Positions 14,818 through 20,595 of a DNA stretch of 20,595 nucleotides are shown here, piece by piece; position 1 is the first letter of the stretch, and each line of letters opens with the position of its first letter. A program made the translations under genes and the position numbers. The notes under the pieces are model-generated. The model was not told the origin of the DNA. It ran no database searches and saw only the letters and a list, made by a program, of their open reading frames with translations. The stretch lies in assembly GCA_040374085.1 (NCBI GenBank), contig JBEIVB010000043.1:1-20595 (forward strand). The letters run 5' to 3'. The stretch is from JBEIVB01 sp040374085. Its GTDB lineage: Bacteria > Bacteroidota > Bacteroidia > UBA4408.

Positions 14818-16728
14818 CTATTTCTTTCTTACGTAAAGTACGTTTCCATCTTGGAAGATTTGATTGGCATCCAACAAGTGCCGGATGCCGTTCAATACCT
14901 CGCTTTCCAATGTTTCCGGAAACCGCTGCAGCAGTTCTTCCGTAGTCATTGCCTTATCGGCAATTAGGCCGCGAGCCTCCTGCATGAGATCGGTAAACGA
15001 AGGCGCACGCTTTTCCTTTTGATTAAGACATACATCGCATGTTCCGCAGGTCGCGGGATTTTCTTCACCAAAATATCGAAGAAGAAATACTGCTCTGCAG
15101 GTTTCGGTTTGACGCACCCAATGGATTAGGGTATTAAGTCTGTGTTCGGCATCCTTTTTTCGATTAGCATACACTGCAGGTGGTAGAAAAAAGCGCTGTG
15201 CATCTATCCTAGGTTGAAGGAATACAATCTGCGTTCCCGAAGACTTTAAGGTATAAGACAAAAGGCCCAAATGTTGTAAGCTCTCGAAACTTCCTTGCAA
15301 CTTGGCAACGGACCATCCCGATCGTTTGGCCAAATCAAACTCACTAAAAAAAACCGGCTCGCCAAAAGGATGGGCATAGGTTCGGAGTAATAATTTTATG
15401 AAAGGCTCCCAAGAAGCATGCTTCAGTTGGAAATCATAAACCGCTTCGCGGGAAAGGATAAAATGAAAGGTGGCCGGAAGCTGAAGGTCGGTCTCCAATT
15501 GAAGGTAGCCCGACCTCTCCAATATCTTCAATGCATGGAACGCTTCGGAGTGTGGCAACTGATAGTGCGTGCACCACGCATCGAGATTCAAAGAAAAACG
15601 CTCTCCTTCACCAGAGCCTACGGCAAGTTGAAGGTGGTTGCAAAGGCATTGGTAAACGCTTTGAATGACCTCGGGATCGGGAAAACTCTTTTTCAAAAAC
15701 TCCAAGGATTCAGCAGCATCCGCCTCTTCCCAATAAAAAACCGCGAATGCTTCCTTGCCATCTCTGCCTGCTCGTCCGGCCTCTTGAAAATATGCCTCGG
15801 GGCCATCTGGGAAGTCCAAATGCACGACAAGGCGCACATCGGGTTTATCAATGCCCATACCAAAGGCATTGGTACAAACCACAACCCGTGTTTTTCCCAA
15901 AATCCAATCGCGCTGCCTTTGATCGCGCACGGAGGCATCCAACCCAGCATGATAGGCTGCTGCTGAAATGTTATGGCCCTGCAAAAAAGCAGCAATTTGC
16001 TCTGTCCGTTTTCGGTTTCGAACGTACACCAAAGCTGAACCGGGAAACCGGTGCAATCCTCTAATTAGGCGTTGCAGCTTATTTGGGTCTTGGATGGCAA
16101 CATACGTAAGATTGGACCGACTAAAACTCTGAACCACAACCTTAGGATTTTGCAACTCCAGTTGTTCCACGATATCCTTCCGTACCTCAGGGGTTGCAGT
16201 AGCAGTAACCGCAATGATGGGAATATGGGGGGCCTCCTTGCGCAACCAAGAAATCTCTCGATAAGCAGGTCGGAAATCATGTCCCCACTGGGAAATGCAG
16301 TGGGCTTCATCCACAACAATAAGGCTCACCTTCATACGGGAAAAACGAGCACGAAAAATCTCCGTCTTGAGGCGCTCCGGAGATGCATACAAAAATCGGT
16401 AATCGCCATAGACCGCGTTATCAAGCAGGCGGTCTATCTCGCTCGGCCTAAATCCACTGTACAACCCTATAGCCTTAATGCCTCTTGAGGTAAGTTGATC
16501 AACCTGATCCTTGATCAAGGCGATGAGTGGGCTAATAACCAAACAAATTCCGGGCTTACAAAGTGCAGGAACCTGAAAGCAAATAGACTTGCCGCCACCC
16601 GTAGGCAGTAAGCCCAGCACATCCCTTCCCTGCAGCGCGGCTTCTACAATGGGAATCTGCCCCGGACGAAAATCCGGATATCCCCAATAGCGTTGAAGAA
16701 CCTCACGTGCCTGGCTGAGGTCCGACAT
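14818..16728 (-). CDS. recQ: RecQ-family ATP-dependent DNA helicase, late zinc-cluster architecture
   Basis: 636 residues, a 3'-5' DNA helicase for recombination and repair. RecQ motif 0 is WGYPDFRPGQ (15-24); Walker A is LPTGGGKS (41-48); DEAH is at 140-143, followed by the RecQ aromatic-rich loop CISQWGHDFRPAY (144-156); TATA 175-178; TNAFGMGIDKPD 286-297; QEAGRAGRDG 315-324. The four zinc-binding cysteines (C544, C561, C564, C567, spacing C-x16-C-x2-C-x2-C) match E. coli RecQ in sequence context (CRAVFLLRYFGE...CGTCDVC) but lie about 190 residues later. The insert (about 355-535) contains at least one winged-helix-like stretch (ALKILERSGYLQL). After the cluster come only about 70 residues with a possible winged helix and no HRDC domain. 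Starts 9 nt after the stop of the upstream adhesin, so probably cotranscribed with it. Helicase function is near certain; pathway role of this subtype is not. Confidence 0.93.
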   Translation of the reverse strand: MSDLSQAREVLQRYWGYPDFRPGQIPIVEAALQGRDVLGLLPTGGGKSICFQVPALCKPGICLVISPLIALIKDQVDQLTSRGIKAIGLYSGFRPSEIDRLLDNAVYGDYRFLYASPERLKTEIFRARFSRMKVSLIVVDEAHCISQWGHDFRPAYREISWLRKEAPHIPIIAVTATATPEVRKDIVEQLELQNPKVVVQSFSRSNLTYVAIQDPNKLQRLIRGLHRFPGSALVYVRNRKRTEQIAAFLQGHNISAAAYHAGLDASVRDQRQRDWILGKTRVVVCTNAFGMGIDKPDVRLVVHLDFPDGPEAYFQEAGRAGRDGKEAFAVFYWEEADAAESLEFLKKSFPDPEVIQSVYQCLCNHLQLAVGSGEGERFSLNLDAWCTHYQLPHSEAFHALKILERSGYLQLETDLQLPATFHFILSREAVYDFQLKHASWEPFIKLLLRTYAHPFGEPVFFSEFDLAKRSGWSVAKLQGSFESLQHLGLLSYTLKSSGTQIVFLQPRIDAQRFFLPPAVYANRKKDAEHRLNTLIHWVRQTETCRAVFLLRYFGEENPATCGTCDVCLNQKEKRAPSFTDLMQEARGLIADKAMTTEELLQRFPETLESEVLNGIRHLLDANQIFQDGNVLYVRKK

Positions 16729-16737
16729 GAAAGTACA

Positions 16738-19700
16738 TTAACGTTGAATTACGATTGGTCGAGACTGAATATGCTCTCCCGAACATACGCGAACATAATA
16801 CACTCCGGGTTGTAAATCCGGAACATACAAACGTGTAGGAAAAGCCCCTGATGTACGCACTTGCTCGCGGTGAAGAACCTCACCTAACAAATCGTACACT
16901 TCAATGGTGGCCATGGAACTTTCCTGTAGTCCGGTTTCAACAAAGAAGAGGCCGTTGGTGGGGTTGGGGTAAATCGACATGGGAACCGAAACCGAAAGAT
17001 TCGCCACGCCACTTGGGTTCAAGGTTAGGTTCGTACCAAGATTGGAGGAACTCTTTCGGCGTTGATCCATGATGTTCATGCGTTGGGTTGGATCGCATGA
17101 ATATCCTGGGGGAAATACAAGATCGACACGATAAAATACCGTGTCTGAACCGGGGTAATCGGTGTAGAGATTAATTTGTCCGGTGCTGCTTGGAACCGTT
17201 GTTAACAGAGTATCCATAACAATTGGAGAAGGTCCTCGCCAAATCTGATAGGAGTTGATTTGTATCCCCTCATAATTGGTCCAGAGCAGGTTAACCGCTT
17301 GTGCTCCCCCGGGCCCGGGTTGACCTGGCGAAGTTTGCAGGTGAATTGTTTTGTGTATGTTTCCTCTAAGGGTGTATCCCCCGCATGTATCCACAATGGC
17401 AACGCAATAGCGATATGCACGGTTGTTGGGGTTTACACCTGCGGTAAAATCTATGTACTCGCTTAACGCAGCATAAGGAACCAATGCAATAGAATCGAAC
17501 ACCCCCTGAAAATCTGACTCGCGATAAACGATGTAGGCCGAAATGGCCTGCGTAACCGGTTTCTCCCAAGAAATAACATTTCTGTTGAAGAAAGCCAAGG
17601 TATCAACTGTTACAGCGCACATTGTTGGCGGGTTAAGGAAGGACGTGTTCAGAGGAAAAGGTGCCGAAACAGATTGACAACCCTGAGCATTGGATACCCT
17701 AACCCTATACTCTCCACTGCTGAATGCAGCAATCGTTTGGGTGTTGCCAACGAAAGAACCGTTTTTGGTCCAAAAATATGTTGCATATCCTGATGATGCT
17801 TGCAGTTGCACACTGCCACCTAAACAGAAAGTTGTTGGTCCTAAGGGATTGATGGTAGGCACGGCAGGAGGTGCATTATATAAAACCTGAATCGGAACAG
17901 ATGTCTGAGGACAGCCATTATAGTATATGGTTACCGAATATGCGCCGGGTATGGTTGCATAATAGGTGCTGTTTGGGCTTCCTGAAATCGGCAAGCCGTT
18001 AATGTTCCATTGATAGAGGAAACCCGCACCCGTGTTGCAAGTCAACATTACCGAATCGCCGGAGCAAGCATATATAGGACCTGTTTGATTGATGAAGGCC
18101 GGATGCGTGCATCCATTGGTTGTGGTAATCCAATTGGGTTTTGTGAGGGTATCGGAACAACCAGAAACGATTTGAGTTGCCATCAAGGTAACATCAAAGG
18201 TTCCATTGGAAAGGTACTGGTGGAGAACGCTTGGATTATTGGAAGCGAGAGTAGTTCCATCACCAAAATTCCAGACAAAATTGTAACCCGAAGGATTTGG
18301 AGTGGTATTGGTAAAAACAACATTAAATGGAGGAGTAATAAAATTATTGAGGCTGGTAAAGTTCAAATTGAAATTGGGCTGGCCCACTGAAACCAATACC
18401 TGATCGGTTGCCGAACAACTGCCATCGGAGACCGAAACCGAATAAAGGGTGTTGGCACTGGGTGAAGCCTGAGGGTTTGCGACATTGGCTTGACTGAGAC
18501 CGGTGGCTGGAGTCCATGTGTAGATCAGATTTGAGTTTCCGGTGTAAGCAGAAGCAGCCAAAAGGCCAATGCTTCCTCCGCAGGATACCAAGGTATCGAT
18601 ACCGGCATCAACTGTTAAATTATAAACGGAAACATTGGCAGTTGCTGATGACGAACAGCCCGAGGAATTTTGGAAAGCGTATTGTATAGGATGGACGCCT
18701 ACACCGGCTGCATTGGGATAGAAAATTCCATTTTGTACCCCATTGCCGGAAAAGCTACCTCCGGCAGGAAACCCTCCACCCAACACCACTGAATCTGCAC
18801 CGAAGCAAATGGAGGACTGCGTTAAGGTTAACCCAACAACAGGGTTCGGTAATACTTGAATGGTTTGGTTTGCAGATGCTGTGCATCCTCCAGAGCCCGA
18901 GTAGGAATAAGAAATAATAAAGGTTCCTACACCTGAGGATGCAGGATTAAATTGGTCTGCACCAACTGCAGTACCTGAGAACGTTCCTCCGGAGGGGGTG
19001 GCGAAACTCGAAAGATCCAATAGCGAAGCACCAAAACATTGGGGTGGCAGACTGGAAAAACTAATCGCCGGAGCCGCATTAACATGAATGATCTTGGATG
19101 TGGTAAAACTGCAGCCAATGCTGTTGGTATACGAGTAAGCAATGGAAAAATCACCCGGAGTTGAGGGAGTAAAATAGCCAAACGAAACACCTGTACCGCT
19201 GAAACTTCCACCACTGGGAGTTCCACTGAGCAACAATGGAAGTGTGGAAACACAAACCGTATCCGGAGCAATCAAGTTGAAGCCTGCAGGCGGAAGACTT
19301 TGAGAAATAACAAGTGGCGAAGAGTTGACTTGACAGGCTCCGTTGGTTACGGTTACCTGATAGGTACCAGAAGTTCCAACAGAGATGGAAGAGGTTGTTT
19401 GACCACCAGACCAAAGATAAGTGGCCGCGGGAATGGGTGTTTGCAAAGAAGCAGAAAGGGTAGTTTGGCCGCCCGGACAAAACGATGCGGCAGGAGGAGG
19501 TGTGAGCAGAACCACGGGCTGTGCATCCACTACAATTACCAGAGGGGATGCTGAGGTTCCACAGCCTTGATTGGCAACGGTGTATTGAACCGTGTTGTTA
19601 CCTGAGGCAGCAAGACTTGGATAAAAAAAAGATCCAATAATGCCGGATGAACCGCTGAAAAAACCACCGGCAGGATACCCTACCAACTGCTGAGGAACCG

Positions 19701-20103
19701 AATTTGCACAAAGCGATGTATCGGAAATGGTAGCGTGCGGTGTTGCCTTAACCTGAAAAGCAGCAGATTCAACAGACGCAGCCGGACTCGACGACTGGCA
19801 GCGAAGAACATAACCGAGTCCTTCCGACAAAGTTAAAGGCAGTGTTATAAAAAAGGACCCGCCGGTTTGACTGGTGTACGTCTGCAGAGGCAACGGCAGG
19901 GCAAAACTCCCCGAAGCGTCAGATAGTTGAAAGGAAAATTGGTTTCCAGAATTAAATGTTCCGCTGACAACAAGTGTGGTGGTGGGAGTGGTTCCACTAC
20001 AATAAAAGGGATTGCTCATAGAAAGCGATACCAAACTTTGAGCATTTGCCTTAATATGTGGCAATACTGCCAAAAGCACTATTTGAAAGAAACGTTTCAT
20101 CAT
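16738..20103 (-). CDS. Multidomain T9SS type A cargo protein with hyalin-like, PKD, Ig-like and FN3-like modules
   Basis: 1121 residues. A signal peptide (about 1-22, MMKRFFQIVLLAVL...ANAQ) leads to a beta-rich N-terminal domain and then four repeats of a G.P(S/A)GG.FSG.G(V/I)....F.P....G...(I/V).Y motif (starting about 142, 294, 369 and 444). A PKD domain lies at about 575-650 (core WNFGDGT at 611-617). Two Ig-like modules follow (about 675-742 and 749-820), then a pair of FN3-like domains (about 825-1005) with the VISWEKP, IVYRE and VDTCGGY landmarks. After RRKSSSNLGTN (1015-1025) comes a 'Por secretion' type A sorting domain (about 1040-1121: MSIYPNPTNGLFFVE, IEVYDLLGEVL, LQPGVYYVRV). Exported by T9SS and probably anchored to lipopolysaccharide or released. 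MM start: either Met (20103 or 20100) is possible. Paralogue of the partial gene 7 nt upstream; recQ follows 9 nt downstream. Confidence 0.92.
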   Translation of the reverse strand: MMKRFFQIVLLAVLPHIKANAQSLVSLSMSNPFYCSGTTPTTTLVVSGTFNSGNQFSFQLSDASGSFALPLPLQTYTSQTGGSFFITLPLTLSEGLGYVLRCQSSSPAASVESAAFQVKATPHATISDTSLCANSVPQQLVGYPAGGFFSGSSGIIGSFFYPSLAASGNNTVQYTVANQGCGTSASPLVIVVDAQPVVLLTPPPAASFCPGGQTTLSASLQTPIPAATYLWSGGQTTSSISVGTSGTYQVTVTNGACQVNSSPLVISQSLPPAGFNLIAPDTVCVSTLPLLLSGTPSGGSFSGTGVSFGYFTPSTPGDFSIAYSYTNSIGCSFTTSKIIHVNAAPAISFSSLPPQCFGASLLDLSSFATPSGGTFSGTAVGADQFNPASSGVGTFIISYSYSGSGGCTASANQTIQVLPNPVVGLTLTQSSICFGADSVVLGGGFPAGGSFSGNGVQNGIFYPNAAGVGVHPIQYAFQNSSGCSSSATANVSVYNLTVDAGIDTLVSCGGSIGLLAASAYTGNSNLIYTWTPATGLSQANVANPQASPSANTLYSVSVSDGSCSATDQVLVSVGQPNFNLNFTSLNNFITPPFNVVFTNTTPNPSGYNFVWNFGDGTTLASNNPSVLHQYLSNGTFDVTLMATQIVSGCSDTLTKPNWITTTNGCTHPAFINQTGPIYACSGDSVMLTCNTGAGFLYQWNINGLPISGSPNSTYYATIPGAYSVTIYYNGCPQTSVPIQVLYNAPPAVPTINPLGPTTFCLGGSVQLQASSGYATYFWTKNGSFVGNTQTIAAFSSGEYRVRVSNAQGCQSVSAPFPLNTSFLNPPTMCAVTVDTLAFFNRNVISWEKPVTQAISAYIVYRESDFQGVFDSIALVPYAALSEYIDFTAGVNPNNRAYRYCVAIVDTCGGYTLRGNIHKTIHLQTSPGQPGPGGAQAVNLLWTNYEGIQINSYQIWRGPSPIVMDTLLTTVPSSTGQINLYTDYPGSDTVFYRVDLVFPPGYSCDPTQRMNIMDQRRKSSSNLGTNLTLNPSGVANLSVSVPMSIYPNPTNGLFFVETGLQESSMATIEVYDLLGEVLHREQVRTSGAFPTRLYVPDLQPGVYYVRVCSGEHIQSRPIVIQR

Positions 20104-20110
20104 GTTTCGT

Positions 20111-20595
20111 TTATTTAACTACAATTCGTTTGTTGACAATTTGTTGATCTGCACGTACTTGAACCTCATACACACCTTCAGCAAGTTGTGTAAGATCCAG
20201 CAATACCGTTTTCTTGCCTATAACACTGCCTACAGGTTGGCTTACCACTACCTGGCCAAGGGCATTAAAGACGTTGACATCTAACTTCTGGATGTGTTTC
20301 CAAGCCATCAAATCTAACCACACCAATCCATCACTGGGGTTTGGCATTAGGTTCACATCAAGAGTTTCTTCCAAGGGCTGCAAACCCGTGTTGAAGGCAA
20401 TGTTGGTTCCAAGATTTGAGGAACTCTTTCTCCTTTGCTCCATACTGCTCCTTCCAACAGTGGAATTGCAGTTATAATCCCCAGGGAATTCAAATACTAT
20501 CTGATAGAAAACCTGACCAGAGGGAGCCGGAAAATCAGAATAGAGATTGATTCCTCCAACTGAAGCAGGAACCGTGTCGAAAGGCAGCATGGTTG
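20111..20595 (-). CDS. C-terminal end of a second type A T9SS cargo protein, 5' partial
   Basis: About 161 C-terminal residues are visible; the frame remains open at the window edge, so the gene starts outside. The sequence covers the end of an FN3-like domain (INLYSDFPAPSGQVFYQIVFEFP), the linker RRKSSSNLGTN, and a type A sorting domain (LMPNPSDGLVWLD, VNVFNALGQVV, LTQLAEGVYEVQV, ending IVNKRIVVK). It aligns along its whole visible length with the end of the 1121-aa protein downstream, so the two genes are tandem paralogues in one probable operon. Expected function: T9SS-exported surface or secreted protein. The Met at 20590 is internal and not a start. Confidence 0.9.
   Translation of the reverse strand, partial: TMLPFDTVPASVGGINLYSDFPAPSGQVFYQIVFEFPGDYNCNSTVGRSSMEQRRKSSSNLGTNIAFNTGLQPLEETLDVNLMPNPSDGLVWLDLMAWKHIQKLDVNVFNALGQVVVSQPVGSVIGKKTVLLDLTQLAEGVYEVQVRADQQIVNKRIVVK

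Noticed and set aside
15418..15966. Plus-strand open frame of 182 codons opposite recQ
   Set aside because: Fully contained in an intact RecQ coding region; no start signal or motif supports it.

Overview
The window is a compact piece of a Bacteroidota chromosome. The evidence is the cargo and parts of the type IX secretion system (T9SS): a PorP/SprF-like barrel, an OmpA protein with PD40-type repeats, two C-terminal domains of the gliding-motility (CHU_C, type B) kind and two of the 'Por secretion' (type A) kind. The HtpG variant typical of the phylum (IAFSGAEEF), the near absence of Shine-Dalgarno sequences and -7 boxes matching TAnnTTTG agree with this. Base composition is close to balanced. 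The sequence does not settle order or genus; marine or freshwater Flavobacteriales-, Sphingobacteriales- or Chitinophagales-like lineages are all possible.

Layout. (1) 1-2595, plus strand: 3' part of a large surface protein with eight Ig-like repeats and a type B sorting domain. (2) 2732-5033, plus: a single-domain response regulator and the chaperone gene htpG, closed by a strong intrinsic terminator at 5061-5090. (3) 5123-5896, plus: a two-helix membrane protein of the DUF218 (ElyC/SanA) family. (4) 11610-5893, minus: a three-gene operon of type B cargo adhesin, PorP/SprF-like outer-membrane protein and PorE-like OmpA/PD40 protein, joined by a 4-nt ATGA overlap and a 9-10 nt gap, with a good promoter box just upstream. 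(5) 14057-11685, minus: an exported TPR / Ig-like / caspase-fold protein with an intact His-Cys dyad. (6) 14187-14813, plus: an exported 208-aa protein of unknown function, divergent from the caspase gene. (7) 20595-14818, minus: the end of one type A T9SS cargo protein, a complete 1121-aa paralogue 7 nt downstream, and a RecQ-family helicase 9 nt further on, probably one transcript.

How the genes relate. Most of the window encodes envelope or surface material. The central operon fits the SprB-SprF model, in which each type B cargo has a dedicated PorP/SprF partner that holds it at the surface; here an OmpA protein that can bind peptidoglycan is added. The two long minus-strand adhesins and the truncated plus-strand adhesin are further T9SS clients whose core secretion machinery is not in this window. 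HtpG, the response regulator and RecQ are housekeeping or regulatory genes placed among them.

Coding is nearly continuous. The longest gaps are 2596-2731 and 14058-14186, both under 300 bases. I saw no tRNA, rRNA, CRISPR array, insertion sequence, integrase or attachment site.
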